Source: a bacterium (GTDB lineage: Bacteria; Bacillota; Bacilli; Lactobacillales; Streptococcaceae). Taken from it: 64,000 nt of DNA. Both the position numbers and the translations under genes were made by a program. This document shows, piece by piece, positions 43,401 to 50,730 of this stretch (position 1 is the stretch's first letter; every line of letters begins with the position of its first letter). The stretch is from positions 124,001 to 188,000 of the forward strand of contig CAJNBS010000002.1 of assembly GCA_905221065.1 (NCBI GenBank), read 5' to 3'. Under the pieces are notes generated by a model. It worked only from the letters and a program-made list of their open reading frames with translations, had not been told where the DNA came from and did not search any database.

Positions 43401-45766
43401 ATGTTCCAGTAAATGTAACTCCAGTTAAGGAAATCGAAACCCCAGTCACTAAGACACCGTTAACGCCAGAGGATTACACTAAGGGAATCACTATTCCAGA
43501 AGGTGGTAAGGTTACTAATGTTGAGAACATTCCAGACTTAACAACCCCAGGTAAGAAAGATCCAGTTAAAGTAACTGTAGAGTTACCTAATGGCCAAACA
43601 ATTACTGTTGATGTTCCAGTAAATGTAACTCCAGTTAAGGAAATCGAAACCCCAGTAACGAAAACACCATTAACGCCAGAGGATTACACAAAAGGAATCA
43701 AGATTCCAGAAGGTGGCAAGGTCACAAATGTTGAGAACATTCCAGACTTAACAACACCAGGTAAGAAAGATCCAGTTAAAGTAACGGTAGAATTACCAAA
43801 TGGAAAAGTAATTACAGTGGAAGTTCCAGTGAATGTAACGCCGGTTAAGGAAATCGAAACACCAGTGACGAATACACCTTTAACAAAAGATGATATTTCT
43901 AAATATGTTAAAGTTCCAGAAGGCGGAAGAGTAACGAATGTAGAAAACATTCCGGACTTAACAACGCCAGGTAAGAAAGACCCAGTTAAAGTAACGGTAG
44001 AATTACCAAATGGAAAAGTAATTACAGTAGAAGTTCCGGTGAATGTAACGCCTGTTAAGGAAATCGAAACACCAGTGACGAATACACCTTTAACAAAAGA
44101 TGATATTTCTAAATATGTTAAAGTTCCAGAAGGCGGAAGAGTAACGAATGTAGAAAACATTCCGGACTTAACAACGCCAGGTAAGAAAGACCCAGTTAAA
44201 GTAACGGTAGAATTACCAAATGGAAAAGTAATTACAGTAGAAGTTCCAGTGAATGTAACTCCAATCACTCCAATTGAAACACCAGTAACGAAAAATAAAT
44301 TGACTCCAGAAGATATCTTGAAACAAATCAAAGTACCAGAAGGAGCAACTACTAAAGTTGAAAACATTCCGGACTTAACAACACCAGGTAAGAAAGATCC
44401 AGTTAAAGTAACGGTAGAATTACCAAATGGCAAAGTAGTTACGGTAGAAATTCCAGTAAATGTCACTCCTGTTAGCGATATCGTTAAAAAGCAAGGGGAT
44501 CCAATTACTACTGAGGATGTTGAAAAACATATTCCAAAAGGAGTAAAAGTTATTTCTATTGGAGATAAACCTTCAACGGATGTTCCAGGTGAAAGACCAA
44601 GTATTCCAGTTGTAGTTGAATTGCCAAATGGAATTCAAGTAACGATGAATATTCCAGTCATCGTAACACCAAAAGTAACACCTGTAGTAGTTTCAGTAGG
44701 AACACCAGTTACTCCAGAAGATGTTCAGAAACATTTTGAATTACCAAAAGGCTGGAAAGTAACAAAAGTAGGAGAAATTCCAACAACAGAAACACCAGGA
44801 ACAAAACCTGTCGTTCCAGTAGAAATTGAATTGCCAGATGGACGTAAGATTACTGTTGATGTACCAGTCATCGTAACGCCAACGGTAAGACAAATTGTTG
44901 TACCGCAAGGAACTCCAATCTCACCAGATGATGTAAAAGGTCATATCGATCTTCCAAAAGAACCAGGATGGGAAATTGTAGAAGTAGGAGAAATCCCAAC
45001 AACAATTCCAGCTGGAGTGAAACCAAGCGTTAAAGTGAAGATTAAAGTTCCAACTGGAGAAATTGTTGAAGTAGATGTACCAGTCATCGTAACACCGAAA
45101 GTAACACCAATTGTAGTAGAAGTGGGAACACCAATTACTGAAGAAGATGTTAAGAAGAAAGTAGATCTACCAGAAGGATGGGAAATTGTTGAGGTCGGAG
45201 AAATTCCAACAACAGAAACATCAGGAGTTAAAAAAGCTGTTAAAGTTAAGGTGAAATTACCAAATGGCGATGTTATCGAATTAGAAGTACCAGTAACAGT
45301 AACACCTAAATCACAAAATGGTGGAGGAGTCATTTCTCAAAATGGCGATTCAACTGTTCAGATTGTAACGGAATATCTTGATGAAAATGGTAACCGAATT
45401 ACTTCAGATAAAGAAGGAAAACACAATCCAATAGAGTTGGAAGGATATGAATTTAGTCATTCAACAACGGATGCTAAAGGAAATACCCTACATCACTATA
45501 AGAAAGTGGGAACAGCACCATCTGAAGTTGAAACTCCTAGACATCAAGAACAACCAACAACTCCAAACCAACCTGCTGTTCCAACACCAGTTGAAACTTC
45601 AGTACCAACTGATTCAGCTACTCAACCAGCAACACCTAAATATGTTGATGGTCAAAAAGAGTTGCCTAACACAGGTACAGAAGCCCATGCAGGCCTAGCA
45701 GCACTTGGACTTCTTGGAGCCCTAAGTGGATTTGGACTTCTTGCTCGCAAGAAAAAAGAAGACTAA
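37496..45766 (+). CDS. Giant YSIRK/LPXTG repeat surface protein, 2756 residues
   Basis: Strong AAGGAGAAG before ATG 37496. Residues 1-44: YSIRK-type signal (FSIRKYSFGAAS, 16-27), cleavage after VHA. 45-120: Pro/Ala/Thr-rich. About 122-195: helical, Lys/Ala/Glu-rich. About 230-480: probable binding head (WDTYTMPFGSHHDGEGDLG...). From about 484, TTPPELKIDD opens Ig-like beta domains. About 1030-1700: alternating Rib-like modules (VPVTVLP...EEV). 1701-2325: nine 70-residue repeats (ETPVTKTPLTPEDYTKG...VEVPVTVTPVKEI). 2326-2605: four diverged versions. About 2620-2670: MucBP-like module. LPNTG at 2723-2727, hydrophobic anchor, RKKKED. Probably a long-stalk adhesin. Much of the middle prefers ACA and GTA codons, unlike neighbours, which suggests a transferred core with host-type ends. 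Ligand unknown. Confidence 0.93.
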   Translation: MYSRMDKYHGQKVQRFSIRKYSFGAASVAVAAYMMFGGAATVHADVTPSTTPATNEQVNPNAGNQADSSKPVASTDTTTPAAEQPAAPVAETPASAATQPTAPAVEQPASDVEQPVASVTVTKADASKLEAAIARLEAALAKAASTEKTASAIESAKAELASAKAVAANEAATKEEVAKATSAVNGKAFVIESMPKAEKKEEKQNQDSRNGKVIPGQGESGFREASANTTVTNDVITPTNPAQPTAKDIIGSTSTVSRENFTGWDTYTMPFGSHHDGEGDLGVNTPEKIADAEGLEFRVFSDQRDGTRPSPGPSNYTYDGKESDVKARIDYGLKLPAEEVQKIIEEAPLWRGKIRYDGTRISGLVPATYYGNGPYEYLLSSIYKLGYEQGIDKVYVKDASKRIEVTEKAKAAGWTVSDFIVSNMPGGLVYDKQSDSIQGVVTHSSPFNYQQLKASVTFKNTITGKSVTVLLDNHRYGGTAWKDTTPPELKIDDTVKEGKVGEDLVAPVEYKDAGASHAGAPNGRNISYNLTDENGNPLNRTATIRDTVGRAIVGVSGTNITGTTGAGAGNPTELTGNDTKIPGVGFTIASNDMSDNNPNGFKGTPTEAGIYRVSIYARDYNVTNANEAYAQATFKIAPTVSVKNVHAYDKEVPITISKGASEATITLPDGTNTKVVSKNGKWVVSETTNTAVNVNDEIGTVGETFNLKVLPTATAKAATDTINVTASSENVTATFTRAEVTIKTKVGDNVTATFNKTTGRWELPSDIAEKKTVNSDGTTTWLKRDLYVDVNKDGETTFNVYEYTRTLDATGKVTAVNDVSRTLTSYNKENAANSSAESATDTNKGMVVTVKYDKGLNKWTADDNSTVTATKTGDKWTISTTSGFNGTIDAVETASSSDKASVLNDAPDVTSTSYTIVKGATVDLVKQASAAVTITDREDDATIDPTKKETTVTKVTLTSPSGKVTEYHSAAEVAAVKLTETGNYTVKVDVKDSNGNVVTADSDTATGTNEGDNTAIASTTYVITVKNQATSKLYTVEDETVTSDQLKDKVNPTAVDGFTPTKNDITNIPATSGQAGKTLPTPATVTYTKGTETISVETTVDVVVLPKVTPTGVTVLKDSTDLETVVKEKAKEAAKAIATDKIPTGIKVSIKQVKEGTLPATTTTGVQTPAKVVVEYKDANDNVVETREVEVPVTVVGSTVNKIVKLEGEELTDDEVKAAVTAGTDGKKGEPLLSENITSEPGTKEVPIPVTYNNDSLSERVLVPVVVLPKATGDVDVPKGSTVEKVKEAAKAKATELVTSADFKDKLPEGSKDVVVGDVTEEVLATMTAEKGTDKGIVKVPVTYTVDGKTYTKDAEITVNVLGSVPKTVYTVEGTKPDANKVKEAVTPDAGGTVGTPTEADLPETTGKVGAKDVTVPTTVTYPSGTEIVKVPVTVLPKATPEKVTTLKDTTGENLTTAVKEKAQAALGKLTLPSGVTAELVPNQTYAVPTTDSNGDKTAVPVKVQYKDATGTVVAEDTINVPVTVVSSTPSKIVVFEGEEVTADAVKGAVTPGTDGTKGTPVIPTDLTKQSGEKEVTVPVTYEGIKDPEQVKVPVTVLPVAKGDVTVAKGTTPEELKKLAKAQADEAIKAKDFTDKLPKDAEVTVGDVTEEVLAKLTEKKGTNTGTVNVPVTYKIPGDDTPHTTTIPVTVNVVEVVPTSIETPVTNTLLTPEDYTKGITIPEGGKVTNVENIPDLTTPGKKDPVKVTVELPNGQTVTVEVPVTVTPVKEIETPVTKTPLTQEDYTKGITIPEGGKVTNVENIPDLTTPGKKDPVKVTVELPNGKVVTVEVPVTVTPVKEIETPVTKTPLTPEDYTKGITIPEGGKVTNVENIPDLTTPGKKDPVKVTVELPNGKVVTVDVPVNVTPVKEIETPVTKTPLTPEDYTKGITIPEGGKVTNVENIPDLTTPGKKDPVKVTVELPNGKVVTVDVPVNVTPVKEIETPVTKTPLTPEDYTKGITIPEGGKVTNVENIPDLTTPGKKDPVKVTVELPNGQTITVDVPVNVTPVKEIETPVTKTPLTPEDYTKGIKIPEGGKVTNVENIPDLTTPGKKDPVKVTVELPNGKVITVEVPVNVTPVKEIETPVTNTPLTKDDISKYVKVPEGGRVTNVENIPDLTTPGKKDPVKVTVELPNGKVITVEVPVNVTPVKEIETPVTNTPLTKDDISKYVKVPEGGRVTNVENIPDLTTPGKKDPVKVTVELPNGKVITVEVPVNVTPITPIETPVTKNKLTPEDILKQIKVPEGATTKVENIPDLTTPGKKDPVKVTVELPNGKVVTVEIPVNVTPVSDIVKKQGDPITTEDVEKHIPKGVKVISIGDKPSTDVPGERPSIPVVVELPNGIQVTMNIPVIVTPKVTPVVVSVGTPVTPEDVQKHFELPKGWKVTKVGEIPTTETPGTKPVVPVEIELPDGRKITVDVPVIVTPTVRQIVVPQGTPISPDDVKGHIDLPKEPGWEIVEVGEIPTTIPAGVKPSVKVKIKVPTGEIVEVDVPVIVTPKVTPIVVEVGTPITEEDVKKKVDLPEGWEIVEVGEIPTTETSGVKKAVKVKVKLPNGDVIELEVPVTVTPKSQNGGGVISQNGDSTVQIVTEYLDENGNRITSDKEGKHNPIELEGYEFSHSTTDAKGNTLHHYKKVGTAPSEVETPRHQEQPTTPNQPAVPTPVETSVPTDSATQPATPKYVDGQKELPNTGTEAHAGLAALGLLGALSGFGLLARKKKED
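42596..44470 (+). repeat. Nine tandem 210-bp coding repeats
   Basis: Unit starts at 42596, 42806, 43016, 43226, 43436, 43646, 43856, 44066 and 44276, each opening with codons for ETPVT. Spacing is exactly 210 bp up to the ninth unit, which is slightly shorter. Units at 43856 and 44066 are almost identical, as are 43016, 43226 and 43436, pointing to recent duplications. Confidence 0.95.
44471..45312 (+). repeat. Four diverged copies of the 70-residue module
   Basis: The pattern (G-TPIT-EDV-K...EIPTT...VKVPNG...VPVIVTPKVT) continues with about 70-residue spacing but low nucleotide identity, so these are older copies next to the recently amplified block. Confidence 0.85.
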
Positions 45767-45782
45767 AAACTCATAGTTTTTG

Positions 45783-45810
45783 AGAAGATGATTCGTCATC
45801 TTCTTTTTTT
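45783..45810 (+). terminator. Terminator of the giant surface-protein gene
   Basis: AGAAGATGA-TTCG-TCATCTTCT, perfect stem with a UUCG tetraloop, then T7. Confidence 0.95.
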
Positions 45811-45826
45811 ATTTCGGTGTTTTTAC

Positions 45827-45855
45827 TTGCGTAAAAAAATTTTTTCTAGTATAAT
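45827..45855 (+). promoter_or_regulatory. rpsF operon promoter
   Basis: -35 TTGCGT (45827-45832), 17-bp spacer, -10 TATAAT (45850-45855). Confidence 0.8.
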
Positions 45856-45862
45856 AGTTTAT

Positions 45863-45929
45863 TGTGAGCGAACCTCACTTACCCCTTGCAAAGTCTTGGG
45901 GTCATTAGACCAAAAGGAGGAACATATCA
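45863..45929 (+). promoter_or_regulatory. rpsF leader, possible S6/S18 autoregulatory element
   Basis: The leader of about 65 nt contains a hairpin ACCCC (45881-45885) / GGGGT (45898-45902) shortly before AAAGGAGG. rpsF leaders of many bacteria carry an S6:S18-binding structure; this placement suggests it, but the diagnostic bases were not confirmed. Confidence 0.4.
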
Positions 45930-46220
45930 ATGGCTAAATACGAAATTCTTTATATCATTCGTCCAAACATTGAAGAAGAAGCTAAAAACGCTTTGGTAGC
46001 ACGTTTTGACTCTATTTTGACTGACAACGGTGCAACTGTTGTTGAATCAAAATCTTGGGAAAAACGTCGTCTTGCATACGAAATCAAAGATTTCCGTGAA
46101 GGACTTTACCACATCGTTAACGTTGAAGCAAACGACGACGTAGCTCTTAAAGAGTTTGACCGTCTTTCAAAAATCAACGCTGACATTCTTCGTCACATGA
46201 TCGTCAAAACTGACGCGTAA
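45930..46220 (+). CDS. rpsF: 30S ribosomal protein S6
   Basis: 96 residues; [17 protein letters not shown] start and KREFDRL-type C-terminal region ([24 protein letters not shown]). Binds S18 on the small-subunit platform. First gene of the classic rpsF-ssb-rpsR operon. AAAGGAGG site. Confidence 0.97.
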   Translation: MAKYEILYIIRPNIEEEAKNALVARFDSILTDNGATVVESKSWEKRRLAYEIKDFREGLYHIVNVEANDDVALKEFDRLSKINADILRHMIVKTDA

Positions 46221-46231
46221 GAAGGTAAACT

Positions 46232-46702
46232 ATGATTAACAATGTTGTACTTGTAGGGCGTATGACACGTGACGCTGAGTTGCGTTATACCCCATCAAAT
46301 GTAGCAGTTGCGACTTTTACTCTTGCAGTAAACCGTACATTTAAGAGTCAAAATGGCGAACGTGAGGCTGATTTTATCAATGTCGTTATGTGGCGCCAAC
46401 AGGCTGAAAATCTTGCTAACTGGGCTAAAAAAGGCTCGCTTATCGGGGTGACAGGCCGTATCCAGACTCGTAGTTACGATAACCAGCAAGGACAACGTGT
46501 CTACGTGACAGAGGTCGTGGCTGAGAATTTCCAACTGTTGGAAAGCCGTAGTGTGCGTGAGGGTCACACAGGTGGAGCTTACTCTGCACCAAGTTCAAAC
46601 TATTCAGCACCTACAAATTCAGTACCAGACTTTTCACGTGATGAAAATCCATTTGGAGCAACAAATCCATTGGATATTTCAGATGATGATTTACCATTCT
46701 AA
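46232..46702 (+). CDS. ssbA: Single-stranded DNA-binding protein
   Basis: 156 residues. N-terminal OB fold ([35 protein letters not shown]), a Ser/Asn/Pro-rich linker, and the acidic tip DISDDDLPF that recruits replication and repair partners. Its place between rpsF and rpsR marks it as the essential replicative SSB. Confidence 0.96.
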   Translation: MINNVVLVGRMTRDAELRYTPSNVAVATFTLAVNRTFKSQNGEREADFINVVMWRQQAENLANWAKKGSLIGVTGRIQTRSYDNQQGQRVYVTEVVAENFQLLESRSVREGHTGGAYSAPSSNYSAPTNSVPDFSRDENPFGATNPLDISDDDLPF

Positions 46703-46733
46703 TGGACAACTAAAATTATAAAGGAGAAAAAAC

Positions 46734-46973
46734 ATGGCTCAACAACGTCGTGGCGGATTCAAACGCCGTAAAAAAGTTGATTACATCGCAGCAAACAAAA
46801 TTGAATATGTTGATTACAAAGATACTGAGCTTCTTAGCCGTTTCGTTTCAGAACGTGGGAAAATCCTTCCACGTCGTGTAACAGGAACTTCAGCTAAAAA
46901 CCAACGTAAAGTAACAACAGCTATCAAACGCGCTCGCGTAATGGCTTTGATGCCTTTCGTAAACGAAGATTAA
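46734..46973 (+). CDS. rpsR: 30S ribosomal protein S18
   Basis: 79 residues, very basic; [14 protein letters not shown] and [24 protein letters not shown] match S18. Last gene of the operon; AAAGGAG site. Followed directly by the terminator array. Confidence 0.97.
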   Translation: MAQQRRGGFKRRKKVDYIAANKIEYVDYKDTELLSRFVSERGKILPRRVTGTSAKNQRKVTTAIKRARVMALMPFVNED

Positions 46974-46974
46974 A

Positions 46975-47148
46975 AAAGAGGTCCGGGTGGACCTCTTTTT
47001 CACGAGCTTTGAAATGAAAGAGCGAGTTGAGGTCCGGGTGGACCTCTTTTTCAGACCCGGTTGGGTCTTTTTTCACGAGCCTTGAAATGAAAGAGTGAGT
47101 TGAGGTCCGGGTGGGTCTTTTTTTCAGGTCCGGATGGACCTCTTTTTC
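46975..47148 (+). terminator. Array of five tandem terminator-like hairpins
   Basis: T1 46975-47000 (AAAGAGGTCC/GGACCTCTTT), T2 about 47029-47051 (GAGGTCC/GGACCTC), T3 47053-47073 (AGACCC/GGGTCT), T4 about 47103-47124 (AGGTCC/GGGTCT, needs G-U pairs), T5 47126-47147 (AGGTCC/GGACCT). All have T runs. The spacer with GAGC-TTGAAATGAAAGAG-GAGTTGAG recurs at about 47003 and about 47076, so a 73-bp block was duplicated. Confidence 0.85.
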
Positions 47149-47179
47149 ACGAGATAGTTTTTTTCTGACCTTGGCGTGC

Positions 47180-47185
47180 TATAAT
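47180..47185 (+). promoter_or_regulatory. Promoter -10 of the GNAT gene
   Basis: TATAAT at 47180-47185. An in-frame ATG at 47184 lies within it and is excluded as start. Confidence 0.6.
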
Positions 47186-47219
47186 GGTAATAGAAAGAGT
47201 AAAGGTGGGTAAGTCAAAG

Positions 47220-47723
47220 ATGAATTGTACGATTAGAAATATGATTAAGTCTGATATTGAATCCTTATCTCATGGTTTTATCAATCAGGGTTGGCCTGGT
47301 AGAGAGGAAATTTTGGCTAGATATTTTTTGGAACAGGAAAACGGGGAGAGAGAAGTCTTAGTTGCAGAGATTGATGGTGCTGTAGCGGGCTACGTTACCA
47401 TTTTGCCCTCTGCTAAACATGGTCCTTTTGCAGAAGTCTATCCAGAATTATCAGATTTTAATGTGTTTGAGCCTTTTCGAAATCAAGGGATTGGGAATCA
47501 ACTGCTAGAAGAAGCAGAAAAACGAGTCAAGTTTGTTTCGAGTAAGGTCACTCTTGGTGTAGGTTTGCACTTAGGCTATGGCCCTGCCCAGAGATTGTAT
47601 ATCAGACGGGGTTACATTCCAGATGGGACAGGTGTCTGGTATCGAAATCAATCCTTGGAAATGAATGCAACTTGCCAAAATAATGATGATTTGGTTCTGT
47701 ATCTTGTAAAGGAATTCGGATAA
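47220..47723 (+). CDS. GNAT-family N-acetyltransferase
   Basis: 167 residues from ATG 47220, behind AAAGGTGGG (47201-47209). Acetyl-CoA loop NQGIGNQLLEEAEKRV and C-terminal YGPAQRLYIRRGYIPDGTGVWY match GNAT motifs A and B. Substrate unknown. Monocistronic with its own promoter between the terminator array and the HAD-cyclophilin gene. Confidence 0.88.
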   Translation: MNCTIRNMIKSDIESLSHGFINQGWPGREEILARYFLEQENGEREVLVAEIDGAVAGYVTILPSAKHGPFAEVYPELSDFNVFEPFRNQGIGNQLLEEAEKRVKFVSSKVTLGVGLHLGYGPAQRLYIRRGYIPDGTGVWYRNQSLEMNATCQNNDDLVLYLVKEFG

Positions 47724-47765
47724 GAGACAAGGATTTTATTGGGGATGTGGGATTTGCCTACTTTA

Positions 47766-47774
47766 TGGTATAAT
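47766..47774 (+). promoter_or_regulatory. Extended -10 before HAD-cyclophilin gene
   Basis: TGG-TATAAT, -10 47769-47774. Confidence 0.65.
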
Positions 47775-47804
47775 GGAAAGAGTTAGATTGAAAGAGGTAG
47801 TGAG

Positions 47805-49205
47805 ATGGATGCGAAATTAAGATATAAGGCAAAAAAGATTAAGATTGTCTTTTTTGATATTGATGATACCTTGCGAAATTCTAAGACTGGTTTTATTCCG
47901 TCTTCAATTCCAACTGTTTTTAAGCAATTACGTGAGAAAGGAATTTTGACAGGTATTGCTTCTGGACGGGGGATTTTTGGTGTTGTACCAGAGATTCGTG
48001 AACTCAAACCTGACTTTTTTGTGACCTTGAATGGGGCTTATATCGAAGATAAAAAAGGTCAGGTCATTTATCAGCATCAGATTGAGAAGTCAGATGTTGA
48101 GGAGTATATTTCTTGGGCCAAGCAAGAGGAAATCGAGTATGGCTTGGTTGGGAGTCATGATGCTAAGTTGTCGACTCGCACCGATATGATTAGTGAGGCT
48201 ATCAATCCAATTTATCCCGACTTGGATGTGGATCCAGATTTCCATGAAAAAGAAGACATCTATCAGATGTGGACTTTTGAAGATAAGGGGGATGATTTGA
48301 GATTACCCGATAGTCTCTCAGATAAACTTCGTATGGTTCGTTGGCATGAGCATTCGTCTGATATTGTGCCGATTTCAGGCTCCAAAGCGACAGGTGTGGA
48401 AAAGGTTGTGGAACACTTAGGCTTGAAACCAGAGAACGTTATGGTCTTTGGAGATGGGCTCAACGACTTGGAACTCTTTGATTACGCTGGAATCAGCGTT
48501 GCAATGGGAATTTCTCATGAAAAAATCAAAGAAAAAGCAGATTATATAACGAAAACACTAGAAGAAGATGGCGTTTTTGATGCCTTAGAAGGATTTGGTA
48601 TGGTAGAAAAAGAATTGCATTTCCCACAAGTAGACATTGAAACAGTAGAAGGTCCTCTTGCTACTATTAAGACCAATCACGGAGACTTGCGTATCAAGCT
48701 CTTCCCTGAACATGCTCCTAAAACAGTAGCTAACTTTGTAGCTCTATCAAAAGATGGCTACTATGATGGTGTCATTTTCCACCGTATTATCAAGGACTTT
48801 ATGATTCAAGGAGGAGACCCAACTGGAACTGGTATGGGTGGCGAGTCAATCTATGGTGAATCTTTTGAGGATGAGTTTTCAGAAGAACTTTACAATATCC
48901 GTGGTGCCCTTTCCATGGCCAATGCTGGTCCAAATACCAATGGCAGCCAATTCTTTATCGTGCAAAATCAACATTTGCCTTATTCTAAGAAAGAAATTGC
49001 TCGTGGTGGTTGGCCAGAACCGATTGCGGAAATCTATGCTAATCAAGGTGGGACACCTCACCTAGACCGCCGTCACACGGTTTTTGGTCAGCTAGCTGAT
49101 GAAGCATCTTACGCTGTCTTGGATGAAATTGCTGCTGTTGAGACAGGGGCTATGGACAAGCCAGTTGAAGATGTCGTGATTGAAACTATTGAAATCGAGG
49201 ACTAA
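47805..49205 (+). CDS. HAD phosphatase fused to cyclophilin-type prolyl isomerase
   Basis: 466 residues, two enzymes in one chain. N-terminal about 1-265: Cof/HAD-IIB hydrolase with FFDIDDTLRNSKTG (nucleophile DxD), LNGAYI, and GDGLNDLELFDYAGISVAMG. C-terminal about 280-466: cyclophilin PPIase with KTVANFVALSKDGYYDGVIFHRIIKDFMIQGGDPTGTGMGG and ANAGPNTNGSQFFI. No signal peptide, so both act in the cytosol. Overall this fusion is, as I recall, typical of streptococci. An S1-domain gene follows 1 nt after the stop. Confidence 0.93.
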   Translation: MDAKLRYKAKKIKIVFFDIDDTLRNSKTGFIPSSIPTVFKQLREKGILTGIASGRGIFGVVPEIRELKPDFFVTLNGAYIEDKKGQVIYQHQIEKSDVEEYISWAKQEEIEYGLVGSHDAKLSTRTDMISEAINPIYPDLDVDPDFHEKEDIYQMWTFEDKGDDLRLPDSLSDKLRMVRWHEHSSDIVPISGSKATGVEKVVEHLGLKPENVMVFGDGLNDLELFDYAGISVAMGISHEKIKEKADYITKTLEEDGVFDALEGFGMVEKELHFPQVDIETVEGPLATIKTNHGDLRIKLFPEHAPKTVANFVALSKDGYYDGVIFHRIIKDFMIQGGDPTGTGMGGESIYGESFEDEFSEELYNIRGALSMANAGPNTNGSQFFIVQNQHLPYSKKEIARGGWPEPIAEIYANQGGTPHLDRRHTVFGQLADEASYAVLDEIAAVETGAMDKPVEDVVIETIEIED

Positions 49206-49206
49206 G

Positions 49207-49569
49207 ATGAAAATTGGTGATAAACTAAAGGGCCGTATTACAGGGATTCAGCCCTATGGTGCCTTTGTTGAACTAGAGACGGGTGATACGGGGCTGATTC
49301 ACATTTCAGAGATTCGAACAGGATTTATTGAAAATATTCATGAAGCCTTGAAAGTCGATGAAGAGGTTCAGGTTCAGGTAGTGGATTTAGATGAATTTAC
49401 AGGAAAAGCCAGTCTTTCTATCCGCACTTTGGAGGAAGAAAAGCACCAGTTTCCGAGACGGAGACGCTTTTCAAGCGACCGCTTTAACTACGGCTTTGCG
49501 CCTCTCAAAAGAATGATGCCAATTTGGACCAAGGAAGCCCTTCAACATTTGAAGAAGCAGAAGAATTAG
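49207..49569 (+). CDS. S1 RNA-binding-domain protein (CvfD/YugI-like)
   Basis: 120 residues from ATG 49207 (GAGG 6 nt upstream, inside the previous gene). Single S1 domain at about 1-75: GDKLKGRITGIQPYGAFVELETGDTGLIHISEI, then a basic tail (FPRRRRFSSDRF). General stress protein 13/CvfD-type S1 proteins bind RNA and affect translation and virulence traits; an inferred role only. Confidence 0.85.
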   Translation: MKIGDKLKGRITGIQPYGAFVELETGDTGLIHISEIRTGFIENIHEALKVDEEVQVQVVDLDEFTGKASLSIRTLEEEKHQFPRRRRFSSDRFNYGFAPLKRMMPIWTKEALQHLKKQKN

Positions 49570-49586
49570 TTAGAAATCTATATTCT

Positions 49587-49615
49587 TTGTAATGTTAATA
49601 TAAATTTGCTATAAT
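49587..49615 (+). promoter_or_regulatory. trmN6 promoter abutting the start codon
   Basis: -35 TTGTAA (49587-49592), 17-bp spacer, TGC-TATAAT (-10 49610-49615). The ATG is at 49622, where transcription should start. Confidence 0.75.
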
Positions 49616-49621
49616 AGGACC

Positions 49622-50371
49622 ATGGAAGAAGAACAATTATTAAAATCAGGAGAGCGCATTAACCAGCTCTTTTCGACAGATATCAAAATTATTCAAAATA
49701 GAGAGGTTTTTAGCTATTCGGTGGATAGTGTTCTCTTGTCACGATTTCCACGTTTTCCTAAGAAGGGGTTGATTGTGGATTTCTGCGCTGGGAATGGAGC
49801 AGTGGGGCTTTTTGCCAGCACCCGTACTCAGGCACAGATATTGGCTGTTGAGATTCAGGAGCGTTTGGCGGATATGGCTGAACGCTCTGTCCATTTGAAT
49901 GGTTTGGAAGAGCAAATGCAGGTTATCTGCGATGATTTGAAAAATATGCCTGCTTACATTCAGGGAAGTAAGGTGGATATGATTTTGTGTAATCCACCTT
50001 ATTTCAAGGTGGATCCGCATTCAAACCTGAATGAGAGTGAACATTATCTCTTGGCGCGACATGAAATCACGACCAATCTGGAGGAAATCTGCCGTAGTGC
50101 CCAAAGTATTCTCAAGTCCAATGGGCGTTTGGCCATGGTTCACCGCCCTGACCGCCTCTTGGATATTTTGGACATGTTGCAACGGCATAATCTAGCCCCT
50201 AAGCGTTTGCAATTTGTCTATCCCAAAAAGGAAAAGGAAGCCAATATGCTTTTGATTGAGGCTATCAAGGATGGCTCGACAAGTGGCTTTAAGGTCTTGC
50301 CACCTTTGATTGTCCACAATGATGATGGTTCCTATACGCCCGAACTTGAAGAGATTTATTATGGATCATAA
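49622..50371 (+). CDS. trmN6: tRNA1(Val) A37 N6-methyltransferase family protein
   Basis: 249 residues. SAM-binding motif [16 protein letters not shown], motif [12 protein letters not shown] (NPPY, N6-adenine methylation). YfiC/TrmN6 modifies A37 of tRNA-Val. No ribosome site; the -10 ends 6 nt before the ATG, so a leaderless mRNA is predicted. Overlaps the GIY-YIG gene by 11 nt, an arrangement common in Firmicutes. Confidence 0.88.
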   Translation: MEEEQLLKSGERINQLFSTDIKIIQNREVFSYSVDSVLLSRFPRFPKKGLIVDFCAGNGAVGLFASTRTQAQILAVEIQERLADMAERSVHLNGLEEQMQVICDDLKNMPAYIQGSKVDMILCNPPYFKVDPHSNLNESEHYLLARHEITTNLEEICRSAQSILKSNGRLAMVHRPDRLLDILDMLQRHNLAPKRLQFVYPKKEKEANMLLIEAIKDGSTSGFKVLPPLIVHNDDGSYTPELEEIYYGS

Positions 50372-50645
50372 GGCTTATATGTATGTGCTGGAGTGTCGTG
50401 ATGGTTCCTATTATACAGGATATACGACTGATGTGAGAAGACGCCTTGCTGTCCACAATAGTGGGAAGGGGGCAAAATATACAAGAGCCCGCTTGCCAGT
50501 CAAACTCATCTATGCTCAAGGTTTTGCCAGTAAGGAAGAAGCCATGTCAGCAGAAGCCCTGCTCAAGCGTAAGAAGAGACCGCAAAAGGAAATATTTTTA
50601 TCTGAAAATCAAGATAGAAATTTACTTAGTTATTTTGAAGAGTAG
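50361..50645 (+). CDS. GIY-YIG endonuclease-fold protein (UPF0213)
   Basis: 94 residues from ATG 50361. Motif [17 protein letters not shown] (the GIY-YIG pair reads MYV/YTG), with [24 protein letters not shown] carrying the catalytic-type Arg and a downstream Glu. YhbQ/YazA-like proteins of this size have no firmly known substrate. Translationally coupled to trmN6. Confidence 0.85.
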   Translation: MDHKAYMYVLECRDGSYYTGYTTDVRRRLAVHNSGKGAKYTRARLPVKLIYAQGFASKEEAMSAEALLKRKKRPQKEIFLSENQDRNLLSYFEE

Positions 50646-50730
50646 TGGGGAGTCCTTTGACTCCTCTTACTTTTGTCAAAAAGCGAAAAAAATGCTACAA
50701 TAAAGAGAATAAACAAAATGAGGTATTATC

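Noticed and set aside
43684..44466. 260-codon open frame on the minus strand within the adhesin repeats
   Set aside because: It mirrors the 210-bp repeats of the sense gene, has no ribosome site and repeats itself; an antisense shadow.
42596..44470. CRISPR-like regular repeats
   Set aside because: The period is 210 bp, entirely in frame in an LPXTG protein, with no unique spacers.
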